Positions 8,843 through 18,211 of a DNA stretch of 44,451 bases are shown here, in pieces. Every line of letters begins with the position of its first letter. Position 1 is the stretch's first letter. A model generated the notes under the pieces. That model was not told where the DNA came from and did no database searches. It was given only the letters and a program-made list of their open reading frames with translations. Position numbers and translations under genes: made by a program. The stretch covers positions 1 to 44,451 of IMG/VR virus record IMGVR_UViG_3300020419_001420, one strand, 5' to 3'. The DNA is from a virus.

Positions 8843-9415
8843 GTGGCAAAATTTGCAAGAAACTACAGTGAATCTAAAAACTCAATAGAAGTTTTTAAAT
8901 CCCATGTTCATAAAAAAGTTAGTTTACAGCTAAGAAGAGGTCGACCTTTAGATCAAGCATGGTTTAATAACTATAATACTTTAGCAAAAACTAACAAGCA
9001 TTTGCCAAAACTTTTATCTTTAATTTCAGATACAGAATTTACCATGGAAAAGGTTGATGTTAAAGAAGATTTAGAAACTTATTTTTATCATTCCACTACC
9101 CCATATGGTAAGAAGTTTTTCAGTGAAGGATCAGAACTTAAAGTTGTATGTGAACACAATGATATGCAGATTAAAATATTAGATGCATTTAATACTTGTT
9201 GGATACAAGGTTTAAGATATTCACAGGAAAAACATCAATCGAAGAATTTTTTTGTGCATGGTGATATGAGCTTAAGAAATTTCGTAATAACAAAACAAAA
9301 CAATATTATGCTGTTAGATCCGGATGCATATAGTTGGCAAGGTAATTATATTTTTGCAAAACATTTTGCTCAGTACACACAGTTGTATGGAAATGTAATT
9401 AAAAACATGGCATAA
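8843..9415 (+). CDS. small kinase-like (aminoglycoside-phosphotransferase fold) protein, 190 aa
   Basis: Reduced kinase-fold protein. A catalytic loop reads HGDMSLRNFVI: H139, catalytic-base D141, and N146 for the metal. A DPD motif (D159-P-D161, IMLLDPDAYSW) takes the place of the DFG metal-binding motif, as in aminoglycoside-phosphotransferase and choline-kinase-type enzymes. FTMEKVD at 66-72 looks like the hinge after the N-lobe. The N-lobe is only about 65 residues and I cannot assign the usual ATP-binding Lys. The start is GTG at 8843, directly after the previous stop; no ATG is available nearby. It may phosphorylate a sugar, small molecule or protein in the island pathway. Confidence 0.62.
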   Translation: MAKFARNYSESKNSIEVFKSHVHKKVSLQLRRGRPLDQAWFNNYNTLAKTNKHLPKLLSLISDTEFTMEKVDVKEDLETYFYHSTTPYGKKFFSEGSELKVVCEHNDMQIKILDAFNTCWIQGLRYSQEKHQSKNFFVHGDMSLRNFVITKQNNIMLLDPDAYSWQGNYIFAKHFAQYTQLYGNVIKNMA

Positions 9416-10491
9416 TGTACAAGTACACAGATATAAAAACAATTCATTTAGAAGTTACACAGAACTGTCAAGCCAGTTGTCCTATGTGCGATAGAAATAT
9501 GAATGGTAAAGGTGTAAATCCGCATATAAATTTAGATGAACTATCGTTAGAAGATTGTAAAAATATTTTTGATCCTACTTTTATTAAACAATTAAATACT
9601 ATGTATATGTGTGGTAATTTAGGAGATCCTTTAATTGCCAAGGATACACTAGAAATTTTTAGATATTTTAGGCAACACAATCCTAATATTTGGTTAAGCA
9701 TGAATACTAATGCAGGTGCAAGAGAAGAAGCATGGTGGAAGGAACTTGCTAAAATATTTGGGCGTATGGGAGCTGTAATTTTCAGTGTAGACGGACTTGA
9801 ATCTACAAATCATATATATAGGCAGGGCGTAGTGTGGAAAAAAGTAGAACGTAGTATGGATGCATTTATCAAAGCAGGTGGTAGAGCCCGTTGGGATTTT
9901 TTAATTTTTGAACATAATCAACATCAGGTTGAAGAAGCAAGAAAATTAAGTGAACTGAAAGGCTTTGAAAAATTTATAGCAAAAAAGACAGGACGTTTTA
10001 TTACACAAGACTCTAAGAAAAAAGAATCTCATCAAGCAGTAAATAAAAAAGGTATAGCAACAAACGAAATTAAAAAACCAGATAATAAATATCAAAATGC
10101 CGCAATTAAAAGTCAAGACAAACTTGTTAAAAAGTATAATACTATGGATAACTATTACGATAAAGTATCTATCAATTGTAAAGTCAAGGATGAAGGAAGT
10201 CTTTATATAACAGCAGAAGGATTAGCTTTACCGTGTTGTTGGACGGCAGGTAGAATGTATAAATGGTGGCATAAGGATCCTTATGTTGAACAGATATGGG
10301 ATCATATTGATGTCGCTGGCGGCAAGGATGCCTTAGATGCTAGAAATGGATTGAAAGAAGTATTTGATACAGGAATCTTTGACACCATAGAACGCAGTTG
10401 GCAATTAGAAAGTTGCAATCTTGGCAAACTGAAAGTTTGTGCAATGAAGTGTGGTAAAGAGTTTGATCCTTTTGCGGAGCAATTTAAATGA
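9415..10491 (+). CDS. radical SAM/SPASM-type protein, 358 aa
   Basis: Radical-SAM enzyme with a C-terminal SPASM-like domain. The core motif is right at the N terminus: C18, C22, C25 (TQNCQASCPMCDR). The usual GGEP block is replaced by MCGNLGDPLI. The C-terminal region contains INCKVK, an ALPCCW segment and then C334, C342 and C346 (ESCNLGKLKVCAMKC), the spacing expected of auxiliary iron-sulfur cluster ligands. SPASM proteins typically modify peptides or proteins, but no peptide substrate was found next to it. Its ATG shares one base with the upstream TAA. This architecture differs from the N-terminal-twitch type found elsewhere in the island. Confidence 0.82.
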   Translation: MYKYTDIKTIHLEVTQNCQASCPMCDRNMNGKGVNPHINLDELSLEDCKNIFDPTFIKQLNTMYMCGNLGDPLIAKDTLEIFRYFRQHNPNIWLSMNTNAGAREEAWWKELAKIFGRMGAVIFSVDGLESTNHIYRQGVVWKKVERSMDAFIKAGGRARWDFLIFEHNQHQVEEARKLSELKGFEKFIAKKTGRFITQDSKKKESHQAVNKKGIATNEIKKPDNKYQNAAIKSQDKLVKKYNTMDNYYDKVSINCKVKDEGSLYITAEGLALPCCWTAGRMYKWWHKDPYVEQIWDHIDVAGGKDALDARNGLKEVFDTGIFDTIERSWQLESCNLGKLKVCAMKCGKEFDPFAEQFK

Positions 10492-11684
10492 GCAGTAAAT
10501 ATTGTCCTAAAGTCCATGATTCAATTCACTTTACGCCAGACGGAAAAGTTACGATGTGTTGTTTACAAGCCGGAGCAAATTTTGATTGGCCAAAAACATC
10601 AGATATAGATTTCAATGATATGAATGCTTGGTATAAAAACCATCCAAAATTTAAAGAAATCAGAGAAGCATTACACCGAGGTGAAAAACACTTTACTTGT
10701 GATATATGTTGGGATATAGAAAGCAAAGGTGCATATTCTAAACGCAAAAAAGAAATACATTTTAGAGAAAAACGTAAAAGACCTAAACACAATGAAACAG
10801 ACGGATTAGTTCATTCAGTAGATTACAGGATAAGCAACAAATGTAATTTACAATGTAAGATGTGTTGGCCTGGTGCAAGTGATCAGATTGATAATTTAGC
10901 GAAAGAATTAGACTCTAAAAATATAAAACATTTATTATTTAAGGATCCTCCAGTGACAGATGTAGGAAATGCTATTACGAAAAGATTGTTAGATTATCCT
11001 CAGTTACAAGGCATACAATTTGCAGGAGGTGAACCATTTGTTATGCCTGAAGTGGAAGAATTTTTAATTAAATTAGCGGAGAAAAACTATACGCATATTG
11101 CAATACGCATATTAACTAACTGCACAACAATAAAAACATCAGTATTGACTGCACTAGAAAAGTTTAATGATGTTGAAATCATGTGTAGTATAGACGGTGT
11201 TAAGGAAGAAATAGAATACCAAAGATATCCTTGCTCTTGGAAAACAATAGATAAAAATTTCACAAGATTATATAATTCGAAAATAAAAAAGGTTAGTTTA
11301 ACTCCATGTATAAGTTTTTTAAATTTTAGCACAATACCAGAGTTTTTTAAATGGGCAGAAAAGTTTCCTAAGACACACGTTGCCTTTAATTTAATACATA
11401 ATAAACATTTTTTAAATTACAGATTTATTCCTATGGAAAATAGAAAAGAAATGCTTAAAAAGTTTGCCGGATACAGTTTTAAAAATAATGTGAACACGGG
11501 TTGGAGATGGTTCAAAGAAAAAGGTATGTTTGAGTATGTAAACCCAACACAATCTGATTGTGATACTTTGTATATTCAATCACAAAATGTGTGGGATTAT
11601 AAATGTAAAGTTAAATTTTTAGATGCATATCCTTGGGCCACATACATGTTAAATCGTGCAAAAGTGGACTTAAATACAATATGA
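10488..11684 (+). CDS. radical SAM protein with N-terminal twitch-like domain, 398 aa
   Basis: N-twitch radical-SAM protein. Auxiliary-domain cysteines are C6, C24, C25 (VTMCCLQ), C71 and C74 (FTCDICWDIES); the core cluster ligands are C119, C123 and C126 (SNKCNLQCKMCWPG). The QFAGGEPFVMPEV block is the S-adenosylmethionine-binding GGE motif. MCSIDGVKEEIEYQRYP is the later substrate-barrel segment seen in its relatives here. The ATG overlaps the upstream stop as ATGA. It is followed with a 4-base overlap by another member of the same family, so the two may act in succession or as partners. Confidence 0.82.
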   Translation: MSSKYCPKVHDSIHFTPDGKVTMCCLQAGANFDWPKTSDIDFNDMNAWYKNHPKFKEIREALHRGEKHFTCDICWDIESKGAYSKRKKEIHFREKRKRPKHNETDGLVHSVDYRISNKCNLQCKMCWPGASDQIDNLAKELDSKNIKHLLFKDPPVTDVGNAITKRLLDYPQLQGIQFAGGEPFVMPEVEEFLIKLAEKNYTHIAIRILTNCTTIKTSVLTALEKFNDVEIMCSIDGVKEEIEYQRYPCSWKTIDKNFTRLYNSKIKKVSLTPCISFLNFSTIPEFFKWAEKFPKTHVAFNLIHNKHFLNYRFIPMENRKEMLKKFAGYSFKNNVNTGWRWFKEKGMFEYVNPTQSDCDTLYIQSQNVWDYKCKVKFLDAYPWATYMLNRAKVDLNTI

Positions 11685-13096
11685 GTAAAGTTTTACCTTC
11701 AGAAACGTTTTGTGCATTACCATGGTTACATCTAAGCAGTCGTCCCGATGGTAAAATGCGTACTTGCTGTACCTCTAATGCAAGTAGTGTGCAGGACCCA
11801 GATTCTAATCTTAAAATAGGAGGAGGAGAAGTTGGTGTTGTAAAAAATGACGATGGAGTACCAGCTAATTTTAATCACACTACTCTTGAAGAAGCATGGA
11901 ATAGCGGATATATGCGTAATGTTAGAAAAATGATGTTGCGTGGAGATAAACCTGCAAGTTGTTTAAAGTGTTACAAGGAAGAAGATGCTGGTCATTTATC
12001 TAAACGTAATTGGGAAACTGAGTATTGGGGTAACAGATATGATATTGATGAACTTGTTGCAGAAACAAACCCAGACGGAAGTATACCTCCTAAAATAAGA
12101 TACATTGATTTGAGACTAGGTAGCAAATGCCAATTGTCCTGTGTAATGTGTAGTCCTCATGATTCAACTGGATGGATAAAAGAATGGCAAGACATGTATC
12201 CAAAAATACAGAATGAAAAACTAAAAAACACAAGTGCTTGGGAAAACAAAGGACGTAATCACGGTGCAAGTTATAATTGGCACAAAAATAATCCTAGATT
12301 TTGGAACGATCTGATGGATCAAATACCACACATGTATCAGTTATATTTTGCAGGTGGAGAAAGTCTTATCATCGAAGAACACTACGATCTATTAGAAGAA
12401 TGTATTAAAAGAGGACACGCAAAAAATATAGAACTAAGATACAATTCTAATGCTGTAGAATGGCGCGATGATTTATTTGATCTTTGGAATAATTTTAAAA
12501 GAGTAAGATTCCATTACAGTATTGATGCACTTGGAGAACAAAATGATTACATACGCTATCCAAGTAATTGGGAGCATCAGGAGAAAGTATTTTGGAAATT
12601 AGATAATACTAGTAATAATGTAGAAGTGACTACAGCAACTACAATTATGGCTTTAAACATAGGATACGTTCCTGAGTTTGTCAAATGGAAAGTAGAACAA
12701 GGATTTAAAAAAATAAACAAATGGCCTTTGGGTGCAGGTGGAATAAATTGTCATTTTGCATATTGGCCACCTCAGCTTAATGTTAAAGTTTTACCTAAAG
12801 CGGTAAAGCAACAGATTACTCACAAGTATGAAAAAGAATTTTATCCTTGGTTGTTTGAAAATTGGGAAAAATTTACAGGAGTTAACGGTGTAAGTAAAGC
12901 ACAATGGTTAAATGCTCCATATGGTTTAAAACGTTTTAAAGGCTTAATACAATTTATGAACAGTGAAGATTGGAGTGCAAGGCTTCCAGAAACAAGAGAA
13001 TATTTGACACTTGTAAACAAAAAACGGGGATGGGATAAGAAATTTTTAAAAGTCTTTCCTTTGTTTGATGAAGTTATGAACGGAGATATAAAATGA
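11681..13096 (+). CDS. radical SAM protein with N-terminal twitch-like domain, 471 aa
   Basis: N-twitch radical-SAM protein with the clearest family signature: FCALPWLHLSSRPDGKMRTCC (C11, C29, C30), then C94 and C97 (ASCLKCYKEED), then the core C150, C154 and C157 (GSKCQLSCVMCSP). The GGEP motif is altered to FAGGESLI. I chose the ATG at 11681, which overlaps the upstream TGA as ATGA; the longer frame upstream lies wholly within the previous gene. A 2OG-oxygenase-like gene follows with a 4-base overlap. Its substrate is unknown. Confidence 0.82.
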   Translation: MSKVLPSETFCALPWLHLSSRPDGKMRTCCTSNASSVQDPDSNLKIGGGEVGVVKNDDGVPANFNHTTLEEAWNSGYMRNVRKMMLRGDKPASCLKCYKEEDAGHLSKRNWETEYWGNRYDIDELVAETNPDGSIPPKIRYIDLRLGSKCQLSCVMCSPHDSTGWIKEWQDMYPKIQNEKLKNTSAWENKGRNHGASYNWHKNNPRFWNDLMDQIPHMYQLYFAGGESLIIEEHYDLLEECIKRGHAKNIELRYNSNAVEWRDDLFDLWNNFKRVRFHYSIDALGEQNDYIRYPSNWEHQEKVFWKLDNTSNNVEVTTATTIMALNIGYVPEFVKWKVEQGFKKINKWPLGAGGINCHFAYWPPQLNVKVLPKAVKQQITHKYEKEFYPWLFENWEKFTGVNGVSKAQWLNAPYGLKRFKGLIQFMNSEDWSARLPETREYLTLVNKKRGWDKKFLKVFPLFDEVMNGDIK

Positions 13097-13989
13097 TAGT
13101 AAATGAATATTTAAGAGAACACCACATGTTACCAATGGATCACCCCATAGCAGTGGAAAACATGAGAAGACATATTTCTCCTGCACAAAAGTTTGATAAT
13201 ATTTTTAGCAAAGAAGAACTAAACGATATTTGGAAAAAAGCATTTAGTGATAAAAGACAACCTCGTATGAATAGGAACGGCACAGTATTAGTGGCAGGTG
13301 CATTAGATGAAATATACTTTGAATATAAAGAACGTATTGATAAAATATTAGGCAAACACGCAGAAAAATCGCCTAGCATAGGAGGCAATTATTTTATTAC
13401 TCCCCAACAGTACGGTTTGCATAACGACAGTATTAGACCAGAAGATTTTGATGTTCATCTTACAACAACACCAATGAATCATGAACGTAGAAAATACACC
13501 TGTTGGAAAAATTTTCTTATTCCGTTATGGATTGGCACACATCATAATGAAGAAGATGGAGGGCAGATTGCTTTTTTTGAACAGCGTCATATCGATTGGG
13601 CTCATGTTTATAACGGCGGCGGCGAAACTCCTAACATAGCTAGTGTGTATAAAATTTCTACAGATTATTCTGAACTACAGTTTCATAATGGTAAAGGTGA
13701 AGCAATAGATAAATTGCAAAACAAAAAACCTTTTAATAAAGATATTCATAAAACTTGGATGAATACACCATATAATAGGTTACAAGGTTTAACAGTTGAA
13801 GAAGTTATGCAATGGGAACCAGGATGCCCAATGACATTTGATGCTGTACAACTACATAATAGTAATGAAGGAACAAAAGAAACTGGTAAGAAAATGTGGA
13901 ATTCAAAAATGGGATTGCTTTTAACTTTTCTTATAGAACTTGACGAGGATCTTTTAATAGAATGGCGCAAAGAACAAAAAAAGAATTAA
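13093..13989 (+). CDS. 2-oxoglutarate/Fe(II)-oxygenase-like protein, 298 aa
   Basis: Probable double-stranded beta-helix dioxygenase. The expected iron facial triad is visible: H110-x-D112 (YGLHNDSIRPEDFD) and the distal H255 (FDAVQLHNSNEGTKE), followed by a basic residue and a MGLLLTFLI strand as in 2OG oxygenases. An insertion between the triad halves (THHNEEDGGQIAFFEQRH) adds further His and acidic residues. It overlaps the radical-SAM genes on both sides (4 bases upstream, 28 downstream). Hydroxylation of a shared intermediate is a reasonable guess. The family label is by motif only. Confidence 0.62.
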   Translation: MIVNEYLREHHMLPMDHPIAVENMRRHISPAQKFDNIFSKEELNDIWKKAFSDKRQPRMNRNGTVLVAGALDEIYFEYKERIDKILGKHAEKSPSIGGNYFITPQQYGLHNDSIRPEDFDVHLTTTPMNHERRKYTCWKNFLIPLWIGTHHNEEDGGQIAFFEQRHIDWAHVYNGGGETPNIASVYKISTDYSELQFHNGKGEAIDKLQNKKPFNKDIHKTWMNTPYNRLQGLTVEEVMQWEPGCPMTFDAVQLHNSNEGTKETGKKMWNSKMGLLLTFLIELDEDLLIEWRKEQKKN

Positions 13990-15188
13990 AAAGATTAAAA
14001 CGTTTACATAAGTCAAAATTTTGTTCTCATCCGTATAGGGAAGTGCATATGGATAGCCAAGGAGTGTTTGGACCTTGCTGTCAATTTGTTCAAAGGTTTG
14101 TGGACGTTAAAAAATATCCTAAACTGGCTATGAAACATAGATATAATATGGCTGGGTTAGACACAATCAAACAATATTTAGAAAGTGCCCAGTTACAAAG
14201 ACTGAAAGATGATTTAAGTAAAGGCGTTGAGCCCGAGTCGTGTAAGCATTGTTGGAAAAATGAAAAGATAGGTTCGCCAAGTATGCGAACAAAAGATATA
14301 GAGAAAGATATATCGGCAGTAAAGGAAGTGTTTATAACTTTTGGCAATCAGTGTAATACAGCTTGTAGAATATGCAACAGCAGTAGATCAAGCCTTATTC
14401 AGAAATATGATAAATTGTATTCAGATAAAATAAAAGATCCATATCTAAAAGAGCTAATACAAAGAGATCATGCATGGGATAAAGGCAAGACATGGTATAC
14501 AGATATTGCAAAAAATATCTTAGATATTGTAGAAGATCTTGAAGTAATTAAAATAACAGGTGGTGAGCCTTTTATAAATGTTCATTTTGATAGATTTATT
14601 GATACACTTATATCTTCTGACAAGCAGTTACCTGATATTATGATTACCACCAATGGTAGTTTTAAATTGGATCAGATTAAAAAATTAAAAAAATTTAAAA
14701 GCGTTCAATTGTTAATTAGTTGTGATGCATTAGGAAAAGAACATTATGAACATTTAAGATGGCCATTAAAGTGGGATAACTTTATAGATAGTATAGATAG
14801 TGTATTTGATTTAGACTTTGAGGTAAGAGTAAATTTTCAAATAGTAATACATAATTTAAATTTACAGCACATTCCAGATGCTATTAAATATTTTAATAAT
14901 AATTTTATTGGAAAAAATGCAAGATGTTCATTTACAACACTTAATGGAGCTGATTGGTATACTGTAGCAAACACTCCGGAGAAATTAAGAAAAGAAACGT
15001 GTGAAAAAATTGCAAAAATGCAAATAGATTCACGCATTAAACCAGATGCTAATCAAATGATCAGTTATATCAAAAATAGTAAAAGGCAAAGATTGAGTTC
15101 ATTAATTTCTCATGTAAAGCATACAGATCAATATAGAGATGTAGATACTTGGAAATTTCTAGGTTGGTCTCCGGAACAAATATCGTGA
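13962..15188 (+). CDS. radical SAM protein with N-terminal twitch-like domain, 408 aa
   Basis: N-twitch radical-SAM protein. After a basic N-terminal tail come C21 (KFCSHPYREVHMDSQG), C39-C40 (GPCCQF), C94 and C97 (ESCKHCW), then the core C131, C135 and C138 (GNQCNTACRICNS) and the IKITGGEPFINV block. The ATG at 13962 gives a 28-base overlap with the previous gene; no closer in-frame ATG follows, so this start is likely. It is the last of three such enzymes between 10488 and 15188 and ends just before the best ribosome site in the cluster. Confidence 0.82.
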   Translation: MAQRTKKELKRLKRLHKSKFCSHPYREVHMDSQGVFGPCCQFVQRFVDVKKYPKLAMKHRYNMAGLDTIKQYLESAQLQRLKDDLSKGVEPESCKHCWKNEKIGSPSMRTKDIEKDISAVKEVFITFGNQCNTACRICNSSRSSLIQKYDKLYSDKIKDPYLKELIQRDHAWDKGKTWYTDIAKNILDIVEDLEVIKITGGEPFINVHFDRFIDTLISSDKQLPDIMITTNGSFKLDQIKKLKKFKSVQLLISCDALGKEHYEHLRWPLKWDNFIDSIDSVFDLDFEVRVNFQIVIHNLNLQHIPDAIKYFNNNFIGKNARCSFTTLNGADWYTVANTPEKLRKETCEKIAKMQIDSRIKPDANQMISYIKNSKRQRLSSLISHVKHTDQYRDVDTWKFLGWSPEQIS

Positions 15189-15213
15189 ATAAGTAAATTA
15201 CAAGGAGAGAATT

Positions 15214-15936
15214 ATGGCAGTAGGAAAAGCAAATAGAAGTAACCAAGCAAATTATTGGTTTAATTTAAAAAGAGATCCTAAATCTGTAGAACCGTCTGCT
15301 GAGGATATTAAGTGTGAACTACAACTACAAGCACTTTGTGATTTTGAACCATTGAATTTTAACATTGATTACGGCAAATTTAAAAAAGAAATGGAACCGT
15401 ATGAAGATAAATGGGTTCCTTATCTTGAAAGAGAAGGTGTTACAAATAATCGACAAGGACTTTGTTTATATGGACTTCCAGGTGACAATCCTTGGGATAG
15501 TTTAAGTTTACCTGAAGCTAGAAAACGCACTGGCAGACAAGATTTACATGAATTAGATTTTGATACTCCTACACAATTAGCAAATGATCTTGAAAGTCTA
15601 AAAGAGATACTAGGATTTTGGAAGCCAATAGGCAGAAGTATGTTAGTGAAAACAAACGCTGGCGGATGGTTTCCTCCACATAAAGATCATCCTTTGCTTA
15701 ATAGAACATGTTTTAGAGTAATTGCTTTTTTAGGAAACAATGTAGATCATGAGTCTTATGAATGGGAAATGAATAACAGAATTTGGCCATTACGTCCTAA
15801 TAGAGCTTACTATGTTGATACAAGGAAAACACACAGAACTCATAGTTGGCAAGATAACAGTATACATTTAATTATGAATGTGCCTAAAACTTGGGAAAAT
15901 GTAATGAAATTATTATCGAGAACGAAAAATTTTTAA
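15214..15936 (+). CDS. 2OG/Fe(II)-oxygenase-like protein, aspartyl/asparaginyl hydroxylase type, 240 aa
   Basis: Probable 2OG-dependent dioxygenase resembling aspartyl/asparaginyl beta-hydroxylases. WFPPHKDHPLL gives H156-x-D158, RTCFRVIAFLGN is the co-substrate strand, and YYVDTRKTHRTHSW supplies the distal His (207 or 210), followed by SIHLIMNV. In this family the fold hydroxylates protein side chains or related substrates. It is one of the few island genes with its own spacing (25 bases upstream) and a strong AAGGAGAG ribosome site before the ATG, so it may be translated more strongly than its neighbours. A radical-SAM gene follows after 2 bases. Confidence 0.68.
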   Translation: MAVGKANRSNQANYWFNLKRDPKSVEPSAEDIKCELQLQALCDFEPLNFNIDYGKFKKEMEPYEDKWVPYLEREGVTNNRQGLCLYGLPGDNPWDSLSLPEARKRTGRQDLHELDFDTPTQLANDLESLKEILGFWKPIGRSMLVKTNAGGWFPPHKDHPLLNRTCFRVIAFLGNNVDHESYEWEMNNRIWPLRPNRAYYVDTRKTHRTHSWQDNSIHLIMNVPKTWENVMKLLSRTKNF

Positions 15937-15938
15937 AA

Positions 15939-17063
15939 ATGAAACAAGATTTAAAATGGAGTGCTTATGACTTTTCTAAAATACCTTATCAAGACCTTGT
16001 TAAGGTGGGACAAAGATCGCTTTTATACAGAGATATTTTTACTGTCAGTTGGCTTCTTGGTCGCTTTTGCAACTATCGTTGTAGTTATTGTTGGCCATAC
16101 GCCAGATCAGATCGCAAAGATCACAGGCCCACACAGCTCTGTTGTGATACAATCGATGAGATAAAAAGGCAAGCACGTGACAACGGTTTTAATAGTTTTC
16201 ATTTTTCTTTTTCTGGCGGGGAGCCTACTTTTCACCCTGGTTACAACGATCTTTTACGCCATCTTGCTAATGATATTGATAATACCAATTTTACTTCTAT
16301 TCATATGACGAGTAATTGTAGCCGCAAGATGAAATGGTTTCAAGAGTATACAGAAATAGCAAAAGCATTTCATAGAGCTAGTATCACTGCAAGTTTACAT
16401 ACTGAGCATGTAAATACTCCTCAAAAGATGCAAGACTTTGCAGATAAACTTATTCATTGTCAGGAAAATGATGTACAGGTAACAATAAACATGGTCATGG
16501 TGCCTGAGATATTTGAAAAAAGTTATGAAAATGCATTGTTCTTTCACGAGCAGGGAATAAATGTTACGTTGAAACCTCAAAGTGATCCAACAGCGAGTTT
16601 TGTTGTTGAAGGTTATACAGATGCACAACTAAAATTGTTACACAACGGTATGCCACAGAGAGCATTCACAGAGAATAAAAGAAAATGGAATGCTAGGCCT
16701 ATACCTAAGATTGCCAAGCTACCTGTTTTAGATAATGATACAGGAGAAAAAATACCTCCACATTTCCAAGTTGAATTTGAAGACTCGAAAGGAAAAAAGT
16801 GGTACATGGACCAAGCTGAACGATTCAATGCTTTTAATTTTAATAAATTTAAAGGTTGGCTATGTAATGCAGGTTACCAAGGAATAATAATTAGAGAACC
16901 AGATGGAAACATAAAAAGAAGTTATTCATGTTCAGATAAGCCCTTAGGAAATATAGAAACAGGCTTTAAAATATTTGATACACCAATGCCTTGTGTCACT
17001 GACAGTTGTGTAAGTAGTGCAGATAGTAAAATACCAAAAAGAAAAGTAAATGCGTACAATTGA
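15939..17063 (+). CDS. radical SAM protein, distinct subtype, 374 aa
   Basis: Radical-SAM enzyme without the N-terminal twitch. The core motif C44, C48, C51 (LGRFCNYRCSYCWPYAR) is followed by HFSFSGGEPTFHPG (GGEP at 93-96) and a HMTSNCSRKM strand. The C-terminal third carries extra cysteines in WLCNAGYQG, SYSCSD and PCVTDSC, which probably bind an auxiliary cluster (SPASM/twitch-like). I use ATG 15939, two bases after the upstream stop; the longer frame begins inside the previous gene. It overlaps the next oxygenase-like gene by 14 bases. Confidence 0.8.
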   Translation: MKQDLKWSAYDFSKIPYQDLVKVGQRSLLYRDIFTVSWLLGRFCNYRCSYCWPYARSDRKDHRPTQLCCDTIDEIKRQARDNGFNSFHFSFSGGEPTFHPGYNDLLRHLANDIDNTNFTSIHMTSNCSRKMKWFQEYTEIAKAFHRASITASLHTEHVNTPQKMQDFADKLIHCQENDVQVTINMVMVPEIFEKSYENALFFHEQGINVTLKPQSDPTASFVVEGYTDAQLKLLHNGMPQRAFTENKRKWNARPIPKIAKLPVLDNDTGEKIPPHFQVEFEDSKGKKWYMDQAERFNAFNFNKFKGWLCNAGYQGIIIREPDGNIKRSYSCSDKPLGNIETGFKIFDTPMPCVTDSCVSSADSKIPKRKVNAYN

Positions 17064-17745
17064 ACAGATAGAAAAAATAAAAGAGAAACAAAGTAAACCA
17101 ACTCAGTTGTGTAAATTTGTCAGCGAAAATGATATTGGAAAATTAATCAATCATTTTGAAATTAACGATAAAACAAAAAAGGATACTGGTCCTGAAGTTG
17201 TTTTTATTAAAGAAGAAGATAATATTTTAGATGACATACTTTATAACCTAAGGCAACTTTACGGAAATTTCAAGGTAAGAAATGCACATTTTTTCCATGT
17301 TACTCAACCGCATTTAATACATGTAGATGATGAGTTTGATTATCCGAATTCATATAAAGCATTTACTATACCTTTAAAAGTTGTAGGCGCTGATTGTAAT
17401 CTAGCAAAATTAATGTTTTTTAATCAATACTATTATGGAGGACCTGCAAAATTTGTGAAAGGCACAGATACAAAAGATAGGCCTGTGTATTATAATTCAT
17501 ACTTAAATGATTACAACAACGTAGACGGTTTAGACACTCAAGGTATAAACAGTGATATTAGAAAACATCTTACACATCTACGTCCTATGTGGTTACAAGG
17601 ACTTTCTTTTAACAGTTACTTTCCTTGGACTATAGGTAGCATAATTGCTTTTGATAGTTTACAGTTACATTGTGCTAGTGATTTTACAAAACACAATATA
17701 AAAAGTAAACTAGGTATTAGCATATTTACGACATGGGAAGATTAA
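17050..17745 (+). CDS. 2OG/Fe(II)-oxygenase-like protein, 231 aa
   Basis: Probable dioxygenase. H91-x-D93 (QPHLIHVDDEFDYPN) and H207 (FDSLQLHCASDFTKHN), with lysines and the LGISIFTTW strand after it, make the 2OG-Fe triad pattern. The region between has a Tyr/Asn-rich insertion (QYYYGGPAKFVKGTD). Its ATG overlaps the preceding radical-SAM gene by 14 bases, and a methyltransferase-like gene follows after one base. This is another case of a radical-SAM gene directly followed by an oxygenase gene. Confidence 0.62.
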   Translation: MRTIEQIEKIKEKQSKPTQLCKFVSENDIGKLINHFEINDKTKKDTGPEVVFIKEEDNILDDILYNLRQLYGNFKVRNAHFFHVTQPHLIHVDDEFDYPNSYKAFTIPLKVVGADCNLAKLMFFNQYYYGGPAKFVKGTDTKDRPVYYNSYLNDYNNVDGLDTQGINSDIRKHLTHLRPMWLQGLSFNSYFPWTIGSIIAFDSLQLHCASDFTKHNIKSKLGISIFTTWED

Positions 17746-17746
17746 C

Positions 17747-18211
17747 ATGGATTTATGTATTAGCGAACTTCATTTAAGACGTCCACCATGGCGCTTACGC
17801 AACAAGGTCATTGCAGAAAACTTATTGCCTAATAAATCAGTTTTGGATTTAGGTGGAGGTGCGGCAAACTTGTTAAAATATTATTCACCTACAGACTACA
17901 TGTGTGTAGATGGAATGGATATGCCAGAGGTAGATAAAAAATTAGATCTAAACACAGATTATCAAAACGAATTACCTAATAACTGGGATTATGCAGTTAA
18001 CAGTGGAATTCTTGAATATGTATATAATGTTGAATTATATTTAGATAGACAAAAAAGTTTAGCAAAGGAATATATTTTTACATGGTTTCCTGATAAATTA
18101 CAAGGAAAACAAGGACATGAATGGATAGTTCCAATCATCGAAAAAAATTATTCTATAACACAAACTATACCTTGGGGTATACAGAAGATATACAAATGCT
18201 TACCGAAATAA
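17747..18211 (+). CDS. small S-adenosylmethionine methyltransferase-like protein, 154 aa
   Basis: Compact class I methyltransferase-like protein. Motif I is SVLDLGGGAANLLKYY (LDLGGG at 33-38), and YMCVDGMDM provides the motif II acidic residue. NWDYAVNSGILEYV is the motif IV/post-IV region and AKEYIFTWFPD a later core strand. At 154 residues it is at the lower size limit for the fold and lacks an obvious substrate-binding domain, so it may act on a protein-bound partner or be regulatory. It overlaps the next radical-SAM gene by 16 bases. Confidence 0.68.
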   Translation: MDLCISELHLRRPPWRLRNKVIAENLLPNKSVLDLGGGAANLLKYYSPTDYMCVDGMDMPEVDKKLDLNTDYQNELPNNWDYAVNSGILEYVYNVELYLDRQKSLAKEYIFTWFPDKLQGKQGHEWIVPIIEKNYSITQTIPWGIQKIYKCLPK

